Part shown: positions 1 to 12,193 of the stretch, piece after piece | Layout of the letters: the number at the start of each line of letters is the position of its first letter | Position numbering within the stretch: position 1 is the first letter of the stretch | Assembly (NCBI RefSeq): GCF_007655135.1 | Contig: NC_045131.1 | Coordinates: forward strand, 7,688,001-7,752,000 | DNA length: 64,000 nt | Reading direction: 5' to 3' | Origin: Punica granatum | Lineage: Eukaryota > Streptophyta > Magnoliopsida > Myrtales > Lythraceae | The notes under the pieces: generated by a model | Told to the model about the DNA's origin: nothing | The model's input: only the letters and a program-made list of their open reading frames with translations | Database searches by the model: none | Position numbers and translations under genes: made by a program

Positions 1-439
1 AATACAATACCATTACCATAAATTTTGATTATACACATACGTAAAATTATACATTATATAAAAAGTACACTATTTTTCCAATAAGTGTACATTTACATTT
101 TCGATATATACTGGATTAGTTTTACATAATTTATATTTCCTATATACCGGGTAGTTTTACATACTTTCTCTTGAAACTAAAAGATTTTATCGTTGATTTT
201 ATCAGCGAGGCTTGCTGATTGTAATCGAAAAAAAAAGTAATAGTAAATAAGGAAATTATTATAAAAAGTAAATATACACAAGGAATTACTCAATGAATAA
301 TTAATGATCATAATTTCACCGAAAAAAATTAATAATTATATTATCTTTTGAAGTTATAATCATAATTAATTGTTATTACAAGAAATAAATACAAGGAATT
401 TGTCAATTAATAATGAATAAATATATTGAGAAAAACAAC

Positions 440-952
440 ATCGATTCTCTTCTTCCTCTCTCTCTCTCTCTCTCGACAAAATCCTAAAATCGAAGAGAGC
501 CTTCCTTTCCTTCCTTCCTCTTTTTACAATTTTTTTTTCCTCTGCCGCCACAGTTCACACACACATACAGAAAAGCCGCCTCCACCCTCCCCTCCACCCC
601 CGTCGCTCTCCGCCTAGGGTTTCTAGGGTTCTTCTCGGGGCTCCGACTCGCCCCGCCCTGCTCCCCGGGGGCTTCTCCGAGCTGGATTTTCTCTCCTACC
701 TCTTGCGCATCTCCATGCGCCGCTGGTTTAGCGGCTTCGTCGATTAGCTCCCCCCCCCCCCCCCCCCCCCCCCTGCCGATCCCCCGCTCTCGGCCCCTCC
801 CCTCTCTGCTTTCGCTGCTCATGATTTCTCCATCCGTGCAAACTCTCACACGAGCTGGCAGCTGAGACTGCTGATTTAGCTGTCCGCTTGGTATCGGTGC
901 TTTGGTCTCTCTCTGGGAATCGTTCCTTGGAGTGGGTTTGGCGGGGAATTGG
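440..952 (+). promoter_or_regulatory. RAPTOR1 promoter-proximal and 5' leader region with uORFs
   Basis: The stretch upstream of the RAPTOR1 start holds a CT microsatellite (456-474), a telo-box-like doublet (cctagggtttctagggtt, about 613-630) and a run of 24 C residues (750-773). It also holds two short uORFs, at 715-747 (10 codons plus stop) and 821-865 (14 codons plus stop). CT-rich leaders and telo-boxes are common in plant growth and translation genes. The transcription start is not visible, so it is uncertain whether the uORFs are in the mRNA. Confidence 0.45.
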
Positions 953-3900
953 ATGGCATTAGGCGATTTGATGGCGTCCAGGTTCTCGCAGTCCTCTCTG
1001 GTGGCGTTCGGGTCTAACCACATCGACCGCTATGATGCGTTCGCTTCCTCCAGCAATAGCAATGAAGACAGTGATTTGGTCCCCCACAGGAGGGATTCTG
1101 AGGTCGCGAGCAATAGCTATGCAAATGGTGGAGCTCACGCCACCACCAGCATGGCCTACTTGCCGCAGAATGCTGTGCTCTGCGATCTACGGCACGAGGC
1201 CTTTGAGGCTTGTGTGCCCTGTGGTCCCTCCGACAGCGGTCTCGTTTCAAAATGGCGGCCTAAGGACCGGGTAAGACCTCATAGTTCAGTTGTCCTGTGC
1301 TCGTGTACTGAAGCTATTACCTGCGAATGCTTGTTAACTTTCGCAGTATGAATTAGGGATTCTGATTCTAAATTTGTTCTCCTTTAGGTATGCTAATTGC
1401 ATACTGCAAGATGAGATTTTGTGGAAAGGGAAGGCTAGTCTGGAACAGCTTGTTTTTAGTTAATATGAGGTCACTAGGAAAATTTATGCGCATTTTGCTC
1501 AGAAAGTTGCTGTGTGTTTCCAATCTTTCTCTTTGCGATCTTCGACGGTTGCTGTGACCAGTCTAAACTTTGGCTCTGAATTATGTTCAAACTGCAGGCT
1601 GCCTGCAGTTTGAACATTGAAAATACTGGCAATGAGCTTTTGATTGTGATATTCCTGCAGTATGTCAATCCTAGGAAAAAATTTTGGGGGATAGGATACT
1701 CATATTTCACTTTTCTGAATGAAATTGATGGCTGTACCATCGAGGATTTTGCAGTGAGCGAATGGTATCCAATCATCATAGGTAAGTTAAAATCATAGGT
1801 AAGTTAAAATAAGACCATGCGAATTGATTTCTAGTTAAAGTGCCAAAAATTGGTTTGGATAATGATAAAGAGTTCCCACCTTCAGTACTCTCCATATTAG
1901 AGGATTTTTCACAACCATGTCCTTAGAGGTGAGATGAGACAAAGGGGGATTTATCAGGGGTTAGATGCCAGTGTAATGGAAGCTACAACACTGAGCTTGA
2001 GCAGTTCATGGCTAGGAAGAGAAAGGACAGAACTTCCTTATTGGAACATAAACCTTAAGCCTGACCAATTAGTTGATCTTGGATTAAAAGTTGAAAGTTG
2101 TCATGGTTACTAGAACTCTATTCTGGAGCATCCTTGGTATGGAACTTTACTGTCCTCCAGAATCATTTTCTAGAGCAGCGTGTGTCAATTCTGTATTGGT
2201 ATTTTGCATAGTGCTAGTTTTCTGGCAGCTGGTTTAGATTATTGAATCTTGGACAACTGGAAAAGTCAAGTGAATTGGGAAACACCCACTTCTTTATTCC
2301 TGAATAATGTGGGAAGATAGTACATTTTGTTTCTGTTGCTACATCATGCATATTTTTATGAATTTTCCCAGGGGAAAATATGACAGATAAAGAATAGCGA
2401 AGAGGGTAAATCTTACTTTGTTTTATAGCTATAAAATAGGCCATTTATCAAGCGGATCCTTTCTTCCCCCATGCTATGCTGGATAGATGTTTCGAAAAAA
2501 GACATCGGAAGAGTCCAAGAGTTTTCCTTTGTATGCAAGTGGAGAGAATGATATCCTATTAGAAGGAAGAGGATTCTGAGGAGGCCTTTATGGCTCTATT
2601 ACCATTGAATATTTTGTTTTGGTGGGGTTGCAAGGCTCTTATGAGTACATGTCAAGGAGGCCTTTTGCTGCAGTTTCTGAATACTCTGGTCTATATCATC
2701 TTCATACTTCGATTTTATAATATTTTCGTCTGAATGCTTTGATAGGAGTTGTGGAGGAAATGTCGTGTTCCTTTTTCTTAAAGATCAGGATGTTACTATG
2801 GATAAGTTGATCTCTTTTTTTACTTTATTTTGCCTGAAGAATTTGTCTTGATGTCATGGGAATACAAAAATCAGTTAGTTGGAACTGATATTGATGATGA
2901 GTCTGCTTCTAAATGGTTTTGGTGGGAGGGAGAGAGCTTAGAAATGGGCCATGCTTTGCAATACCTATAAAAGAGAAGAATCTTGCAACTATGCTTTCCT
3001 GTATAGCTGTGTCTAATAATGTGCATTTTTTCTGCAGATGAAAACAGGATGTGTAGCTATAGTTTTGTGTTTAAACATAAGCGTTGACCCACCTGATGTA
3101 ATTAAGATCTCTCCCTGTGCCAGAATGGAGTGCTGGATAGGTATATCAGTTAATTGTTAAACTGCAATTCTCTTGTACCATTTTGTATTTAAGTCACTGC
3201 ATCTATTCAAATTAAATAATTTGGAATTTCAGCGCCTCTCTTTATTCCAGGAATGTTTCTATAATAAATGCCAAGGGCTTTTTCTGTAAATATTTGTATA
3301 TTTTTAATTAAAACTATATAAATCCAATTGTTATTCATGAATTTTTGTTCGTTTTAATGTCAAACATTTAGCATGGCATGTTTTTACCTTCAAAATGCCT
3401 CCATTGCAAGAATCAGAGCAGGGGATGACATCTTCCGAGCTAGAGCATTAGAGAGCGGGGGGGAACAATTGTTCTGAAAGTTTTGCAATTTATGCTCGAG
3501 TCATTTAATTTCCCTTACTTAGAAAGGGGAACAAAATCACCCTTAATTTGGTAAACACACCTTCTTTGTGTTTTTGTTAAGATGGGCTTTTATTTCCCCC
3601 ATTTAAATGCAGATCCATTTTCTATGGCACCTCGAAAAGCTATCGAAACAATTGGAGAAGCCTTGAAGAGACAGTATGAAAGGTGGCAACCCAAGGTAAG
3701 GTGTTTCTTGTCTTTACTGATGATTTGATCTCTTGATGTGTGTTGACTCTAACATCATCTGTCTGTTCACCATCAACTGGTCAGGCTTGCTATAAGGATA
3801 AACTCGATCCTACTGTAGATGAAGTGAAGAAGCTTTGTACAGCATGTCGCAAATATGCTAAGTCTGAGCGGGTTCTTTTTCATTATAATGGACATGGTGT

Positions 3901-6900
3901 ACCAAAGCCGACTGCCAATGGTGAAATCTGGGTGTTCAATAAGGTCATTTATGCTGCTCCCAAATTTTTCAGCTAGTCTATTTGTTAACAGTTGCTAGTT
4001 CCTATCTGTTCCTTTTCATTTCCTAACTGAAATTGTTTTCACAGAGCTATACGCAATATATTCCCTTGCCTATCAGTGACCTTGATTCTTGGTTGAAGAC
4101 ACCATCTATATATGTGTTTGACTGCTCTGCTGCTGGGTTGATTGTTAATGCCTTCAGTGAGGTACTATGGGATGCTATTTTTATTTTGCATTATTTGTAT
4201 GCATGTAAATGCATTGATCCTATGCCATAATAATTTGTTTGTAATTTTCCCCCCCTGAAGCTTCATGACTTAGGCTCTTCTAGCTCCGTTGGATCTGCAA
4301 GAGATTGCATTCTTCTTGCAGCTTGTGAAGCACATGAGACTCTTCCACAAAGTGCAGAATTTCCTGCTGATATATTTACTTCATGCCTCACTACACCAAT
4401 TAAGATGGCTTTAAGATGGTAAAAAGTAGCTCCTTATATGTCATTTCTTAAGTAAGCTTGTTTCTTTTAACAGTTTAGTATTAGTATTTAAGGGTGATGC
4501 ACTTTTCTTTCTGGTTACTTCTCTCCCCCACCAATTTAGCTTGCATTCTTCAGTTCTCGTGGTTATCCATTTGCTAAGTATATGCTGTCTGTTCGAGAGT
4601 TGGGTTTATCCTCTGACGGCTAAGTTCTTAGGTTCCTTATTCTTTTATAATTCTTCACTTCTAATTGTCCCTTGAGTTACTCCCCACAATTTGCTTTCTG
4701 TAATATCTAATTCTGAGAAATCGTGTATCAGGTTTTGTGCTCGGTCATTACTCCGCGAATCTCTTGATTATTCACTTATAGATAAAATTCCTGGTCGTCC
4801 AAATGATCGGAAGACACTTCTGGGCGAATTGAACTGGATATTTACTGCAGTAACAGACACAATTGCCTGGAATGTTTTACCTCATGGTAATGCTGTTTCT
4901 TCAATATTTGATCATTGATGCTATTTTCCTGTCTGTAATAATTACTCAAATTTTGGGTTCAGATCTGTTTCGGAGATTGTTCAGACAAGATCTATTAGTT
5001 GCCAGTCTGTTTCGGAATTTTTTACTCGCTGAGAGGATCATGCGGTCAGCAAATTGTTCCCCAATTTCTCATCCCATGTTGCCTCCAACCCATCAGCACC
5101 ATATGTGGTAATGCCAGATTTTCTTAGAAGTCTGATTTAAGTCAAGTGGGGTAAACTTGCTTGGGTTAATTGTACCTGTTGTTTTCACTCCAGGGATGCC
5201 TGGGACATGGCTGCTGAAATCTGCCTCTCTCAGCTCCCAGCTTTGATTGAGGATCCTACAGCAGAATTTCAGGTTTGTTCTCCAAACCATTCTCATCGAG
5301 CATGCTTTATATGTTGTCCTGTTCTTAATAATGTCAATGTTTTCTGTCATTCTTTCAGCCAAGCCCCTTCTTTACGGAACAACTAACAGCTTTTGAGGTG
5401 TGGCTTGATCATGGAAATGAGCAGAAGAAACCACCAGAGCAGTTACCTATAGTTCTTCAGGTGTGAAAATTTTCTATTTCCTGAGCTTAAGCTGATGATC
5501 TAATTACTGTTCTGTTGTGTTGCAGTCTTTATTTATTTATTTATTTGTGTGATGCATAATCTGGTGAACTGTATATAAACTTCGGTAGTCTGGTTAGGCC
5601 TTTCTTTTTTTTTTTTTTAAAACGATTATGTCCTATATACCTTCGCTACTTATCCGTATCATCTTTCGAAATGTTTATTTTGTTGACTTGTCCGAAGACA
5701 TGTGCCCCTTTGTATGAGCTGATGTGGCTGGATGAGTATATAATGGTTTAGTAATATTTAAGCATCACAGAGATAATTGCAGCAGCTGCACCTTCATTGT
5801 AAAAGTTCAAGAGTTTCTAGGTCTAATGATTGACGAAGAAAGCACAATCCATTTGGTTGACATTATGCTTGTTACAGTTGTAAGAAGAATGGACCGTAGA
5901 TTACATATGATATCTCACCATTATGCAACTGTTGTTTCAGGTTCTGCTCAGTCAAAGCCATCGATTTCGAGCACTTGTTCTGCTTGGAAGATTTCTAGAC
6001 ATGGGATCCTGGGCTGTGGATCTGGTAATAGTTGCTGACCTGGGTGTTGTATTCTCTCAGTATATGCTATCCTTACAGTTTTACCATTGTTAACGGATTA
6101 ACAGATGTATTCTTCTCTTGCAGGCCTTGTCTGTTGGAATATTTCCTTATGTTCTTAAGCTGTTGCAAACAACGACACCTGAACTTCGGCAGATTCTGGT
6201 ATTCATATGGACCAAAATTCTTGCACTTGACAAGGTAAAGTTTAATATACTGTCTCGCATATTGTAGCAGTATGTGGAAACCTTGGATGGTAGCAAATAT
6301 TGTCCAAATATACAATGGATATATTATACAGGATATATAACTATCTGAAAAGTTTAATTTTATTACATTTGGTGCGTGCCAATTCATTGTATCAGCATTA
6401 TGTCATTTTGACAGAAGAATGAAAGGGGCAAGACATATACATAAGTTCTGGTTGAAGATGTTTATTTTCAATGCTCTTTTTGCATTTCCCTATTTCTTCG
6501 TTATGATTATCTTTATTTGACTCTGGAATTCTTGTAATATAGTCATGTCAGGTGGATTTGGTAAAGGATGGGGGACACACATACTTCATCAGGTTTCTTG
6601 ATAGCATTGAAGCATTCCCAGAGCAGCGTGCAATGGCTGCATTTGTTTTGGCGGTCATTGTTGATGGCCACAGGAGGGGTCAAGAAGCCTGTATTGAAGC
6701 TGGTCTGATCCACGTCTGTTTGAGGCACCTACAGAGTTCAAATCCAAATGATGTGCAAACCGAGCCTTTATTTCTTCAGTGGCTTTGTCTCTGTCTGGGA
6801 AAGGTTTGGGAGGATTTTACAGAGGCTCAAATGATTGGTTTGCAGGCTGATGCCCCTGCCATATTTGGCCCTCTATTGTCTGAGCCCCAGCCCGAGGTAA

Positions 6901-9900
6901 TATCATGTAGCTTTATCGATTTGTCTTCGGTCTTTCATTTTCCGTCGTCTTGTACTACCTTGATTCTGAAATCTGTTCCAATTCAGGTAAGGGCTGCTTC
7001 TGTTTTTGCACTGGGTACGCTGCTTGATGTTGGCTTTGACTCGAGCAGAGATGGTGGTGGAGGAGATGATGAATATGATGACGATGAAAAGATTAGGACT
7101 GAAATTAGCATTGTTAGAAACCTTCTAAATGTCGTATCAGATGGCAGCCCACTGGTGAGGGCAGAGGTTGCTGTGGGTATGCTATCTACTTATTAACCAT
7201 GGTTTCATTTCTGGCTGTTGCTTCAGTAATATGACAAACATCTAACAGCTCTAGCTGTTGTACATACAAATTTTAGACTTAATTTTTTAGGGGAACAAGG
7301 AGTACCTTATATTTGGACAATACTGACTATATCCCTTTTCTTTTGGATACTTTGTTTTCCACAACAGCTCTTGCACGGTTTGCTTTTGGCCACAACAAGC
7401 ACCTTAAAGCAGTTGCTGCTTCATACTGGAAGCCGCACTCTAGTTTGCTGACATCTTTGCCTTCACTTGCTCAAATTAAAGCCCCAAGTAGTGGTTATAC
7501 CACGCCTGGGAGTATTGTGGGACCATTGCTACGGGTAGGTGCTGACAACTCATCAGTGCGAGATGGAAGGATCTCCTCTAGCAGCCCTCTGGCATCTTCT
7601 GGAATTATGCATGGATCTCCATTGTCTGATGATTCATCTCAACATTCTGATTCTGCAACGGTTAATGATGGCATGAGCAATGGTGTCACCAATAATTGCA
7701 GGCCAAAACCACTAGATAGTACTATGTACTCCCATTGTGTAGCAGCTATGTGTACTTTAGCTAAAGATCCTTCGCCACGTGTTGCAAACCTGGGTAGGCG
7801 GGTACTTGCTATTATCGGAATTGAACAAGTCGTGACTAAACCTTTGAAAGCTGGCTCTATCATACGGCCAGCCGAACCTGCAAAGGGAACTGCCCTTGCT
7901 GGACTGGCTCGTTCATCTTCATGGTTTGAGATGCATGCATCAGGTATTAACAATTCGGTCCTCTATTCACCCCCTTCTTTTCACCATCAATCCAGTAAAT
8001 ATCTAAAACGTAACAGTTTCTACTTGAACGTGACAATTTCCCCCCTTTCTTCAGGTCATTTGCCATTGACATTTAGGACGCCTCCAGTTAGTCCTCCTCG
8101 ACAAAGTTACTTGTCTGGAATGCGAAGAGTTTGCTCTTTGGAGTTCAGGCCCTACCTTATGAGTTCTCCAGATTCTGGTCTGGCCGATCCACTTTTGGGT
8201 TCAGGGGGAACAGAACGCAGTTTTCTTCCACAATCAATTATCTATAACTGGAGCTGTGGCCACTTCTCCAAGCCAGTTCTTGGTGGAGCGGATGATGGTG
8301 ATGAGCTGCAGATTAGAAGAGAAGAGAGGGAGAAATATGCACTGGACCACATAGCAAAATGCCAGCACTCATGTGAGGCCCTTTCCATTGATTTGTCACC
8401 TTGGATTTAATGGTGAAATTGGTGCTTGTGCTCATAGTTCCAAATACTTATGATTTCTTTTTTGAATTCAGCTGTAAGCAAGCTCAACTATCAAATTGCT
8501 AGCTGGGATACCAAATTTGAAACAGGCACCAAAACAGCATTGATGCAGCCTTTCTCTCCAATTGTGATTGCTGCAGATGAAAATGAGCGGATCAGGTATT
8601 TTGGAATTTATTAGTTTATGCTTAGTCTTTACTTAATGGTGTTTTAGACGTACAAATAAAAAGATGGGACAACTATGGAAGCTGCTAGTTTTGGGGTAAT
8701 AATTTAAGCCCAGCAGTTTCCACCCAGACATAAGATGGGATTCATGTGTACGAATCCCTTTGTTGAGTAATGTCATAATTGGCCTTGTTTGTTTCTAGTG
8801 GTTTCATTTTTATATGGCTGCAGCCCCAACCTTTATATATGAACAAATGCTAAGAGTTGAGACATGCCAATGCAAGCACCAGATAATAGAAGTAATACCA
8901 GGAGATGCGACTTTTCACTACTTGCAGATTGAAAATGGATGTCTTACTTTGAGTTTGTGATGTCTAATTTGATGAAGTTGGTAGAAGATCAGGCTTTCTC
9001 TCTCTCTCTCTCTCTATTGCTGGCCGATTTCAAATTTATTACCGTTTGCTGTGTGCATTTCATTTCTTGGCAGGGTCTGGAACTATGAAGAAGCCACACC
9101 TCTGAATGGCTTTGATAATCATGATTTTCCAGATAAAGGAATTTCTAATCTCTGCCTTATCAATGAGCTTGATGAGAGCTTGCTCCTTGTTGCATCATGT
9201 AATAAGCTCAATTCATCTTCTATACTTGGTTGCCTATGGTTTTAGGAAGACTTATCTTGACGATGAGTTGTTGAATATGATTTACGATCTTTGCAGGTGA
9301 TGGGAATATCCGAATTTGGAGAGATTATACTATTAGAGGCCAACAAAAACTTGTCACAGCATTCTCATCTATCCAGGGACATAAGCCTGGTGTGCGGAGT
9401 TTGAATACTGTGGTGGACTGGCAACAACAGTCAGGCTATTTGGTAGGTTCTTCTAAATTTGTATCTTAAAATATCATGAGCCTGGTGTATTTGAACTTTT
9501 TCTCTCTCCTTTTTGGCATGAATTCGAATTGTTTACATTAAACCAATATTTTTATTTCCAGTATGCTTCTGATGAGATATCTTCCATCATGGTCTGGGAT
9601 CTTGATAAGGAGATGTTGGTTCATTCTATTGCATCTGGCTCAGATTGCAGTGTTTCTGCCCTGGTGAGCCTTTCTACCAATATTTTTGCGATTTGAACTT
9701 TTGACTTCGTTTCATGGATTGGAGAATGATATTTACTTTTAGGTTCATGATTTGGTTCACATGTTCCCCTTGAATTGAAGTTGGTCCAACTAAATAAAAA
9801 ATGCTATCTACATGTGATTTTGTATGTGTGGTTCCCAATTCCTCTGTATTTCTATGGTAAACAATATCTACACTTTTTTTGTCCAAATCCTGGAGGTGGT

Positions 9901-10064
9901 GGTTAGATCATAATGCGTTTGATGAGAACTGACTTGATGATACTATTGGGGATTGTGCGTGTGCAGTCTGCTTCCCAAGTCCATGGAGGTCTGCATGCCG
10001 CTGGTTTTTCAGATGGTTCTGTTAGACTGTATGATGTCCGAACACCTGAAATGTATGTTTATTA

Positions 10065-10098
<34 letters not shown>

Positions 10099-11138
10099 AG
10101 GTCAATCTTTTGCTTTGGCTCAGCTGCATTTCTATTTCCAATGTTAAGTATTGCATGCATTGCCATGCTACTAGTCATAGACCTGCCAAATCGAAGTTTT
10201 GAGATATCAGAAGTATAGCCATAGTGTTGCTAATAATACTTTATTTCCAGCTCTTCTTGTCTTCTGCTCCCTGTGGGTGAGCTCTCTCTCTCCCCCCCCC
10301 CCCCCCCCCCATTTTTGTTTGTTTGTTGGGAAAAGTCTGTATAAGTTGTGAAGGCGATTGTTTCTCCAATGTTGGGTAGCAAACCATTCTGAAAATCTTA
10401 CATAATGGAAAGAGTAGGACATTTGATGTTGTAAATATGCAAAATTCTGGAACCAACCTGTATTTCAAATTGGTGATATTTTCAGGCTTGTCTGTTCAAT
10501 GTGGCCTCACAAGAAAAAGGAGAAGGTTGTCGGTATTGGCTTTCAACCTGGACTAGATCCGGCTAAGGTAACTGTTCCTGCATTGGATAATGTACGCAAA
10601 CATGTAGATACATGAATTTACTGGGAAAGTTACCTAATATTGCGCACTTTGAAATTGAGGTTAAATCAGCTGCCAAATTTTGTTGCCAACTGTGTTTTTA
10701 AAAAACTAAAAAATAAAAAAAATTCGGGTGACAGTGGTAACTGCTTTCTATTAAGCACTCATTGTGAACTCATTATGCTGATGTATGGCTTTTCCTTATC
10801 AGGTCGTCAGTGCTACACAAGCCGGAGACATTCAGTTCCTCGATATAAGAAATAACATGGGCACTTATCTAACAATTGATGCCCACCGGGGATCTCTCAC
10901 TGCCCTAGCCATCCACCGGCATGCACCCATTATAGCCAGCGGGTCAGCGAAGCAGCTCATCAAAGTTTTCAGCCTCGAGGGCAAACAGCTCAGCACAATT
11001 CGCTACACCCCGACTTTCATGGCCCACAAGATTGGTTCCGTCAGCTGCCTCACGTTCCACCCCTACCAGCTGCTCCTTGCTGCTGGATCTGCAGATCCAT
11101 TTGTGTCTATATACACCGACGAAAATTCGGAGGCATGA
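953..11138 (+). CDS. RAPTOR1: RAPTOR1, regulatory-associated protein of TOR (WD40/HEAT scaffold of TORC1)
   Basis: This is the scaffold and substrate-recruiting subunit of plant TOR complex 1. I traced 23 exons that join in frame with GT-AG introns: 953-1270, 3038-3140, 3613-3695, 3785-3943, 4045-4161, 4261-4418, 4732-4886, 4963-5107, 5194-5272, 5359-5460, 5941-6024, 6124-6234, 6543-6896, 6987-7176, 7368-7943, 8055-8372, 8472-8595, 9074-9198, 9297-9442, 9562-9663, 9967-10052, 10486-10567, 10803-11138. The sum is 4053 nt, giving 1350 aa, close to the roughly 1340 aa usual for plant RAPTOR. The caspase-like RNC domain covers about residues 70-320 and includes [10 protein letters not shown] and YVFDCSAAG, which hold the conserved His and Cys. 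HEAT-like repeats occupy about 380-780 and seven-bladed WD40 repeats about 1020-1345. The start MALGDLM matches the family N-terminus. Intron 15 is 111 nt, in frame and stop-free. Confidence 0.97.
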
Positions 11139-12193
11139 TACGACTGGTAACCAGGTTCCTTTCATTATTTCGATATCTTTGGGAGCCTCTCTTTCACTAG
11201 AGAGCATCACAATTGTGTGCTCAAGCATTCACCAAAGAAGGTTGTAGATCCTCTGCTCCGTCTCTGGCACACGCAAGCATTTCTCCTCACTGATCAGGGT
11301 CCTGATCCATCTCTCTCAAGATGCGTGGGATATTACTGGGTTTGGATGTCATATTGTGGGAAGTATTCATTAGCCTCCTCTAGCCATAGAAGGGCTTCCG
11401 AGATCTGTCAATATTTATGCACCTTTACCGGGGGCTGTGGCAAATAATCTGTTATACAGGTAAATGCTTGTAAATAGTTTTTTTTTTCCCCTTGTTTATT
11501 ATTATTATTATTATTATTATTTTCGCCCTTTCTTTCGTGTGTTAATTGTTTCCTCCCTCATCCCTTTGTGCAAAATATGTAAAAGCGAAATGGTGTCCAT
11601 CATAATTATTGATTATTCTAAAAAATCAGATGTTTACTGTCATGCGTGAGTGATTGATCCTTCCCTGTGACGTTGTTCGTTCTGTTTGCTATAGGAATAT
11701 TGTATATGACAAAGAAGCCAATATATACATCAGGCAATTAGAGAAGTTGTCGACAACAAACAATGATGTGAACAGATTGTTGTCCAGCAATAGAATTGTT
11801 TGTCCACCAGAATAGAGAACATTCTCAAATTTTCCGACCATTAAAGAAAAAAGTTACCAAGAGCAGTTTTGGTCGGCAACAAAAGAAACATTGTGGACAA
11901 CAAAAGCCAATCGCCAATGCAACAAATCGATGGATCAAGTGCTCCACAAATCGTAAATGTCTGGATTTTGTGCAGCGAAACCATCCGAACGTATCAGAGC
12001 AAATCATTTACAGCTGTCACTTGGGGGAGTTCAATTCATTATAGCATGGGCTGGCTATCAGGAGACGCATTCTGGTCAACAATCCTTCAAACCCTATCTT
12101 CTGCTTCTGCCGAAGCTCCAGCTTTTAACAGAATTGGGATTCAATTTTTGTACACATTCCTACGCAATCAGAAGAGGTAACTTTCTGCCTGTT
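11139..12193. other. Convergent 3'-UTR interval between RAPTOR1 and TOL
   Basis: The two stop codons face each other about 1.05 kb apart. The interval is AT-rich and includes a TTA microsatellite (about 11496-11521). I see no conserved protein here; the short open frames between 11796 and 12235 have no recognisable motif. The 3' UTRs of both genes probably lie in it, and no polyadenylation site could be fixed by eye. Confidence 0.5.

Noticed and set aside
484..1023. Long frame on the - strand over the RAPTOR1 leader and first exon
   Set aside because: It is a shadow of the GC-rich leader and exon 1; the product is low-complexity Gly/Arg/Glu-rich text, partly caused by the poly-C run.
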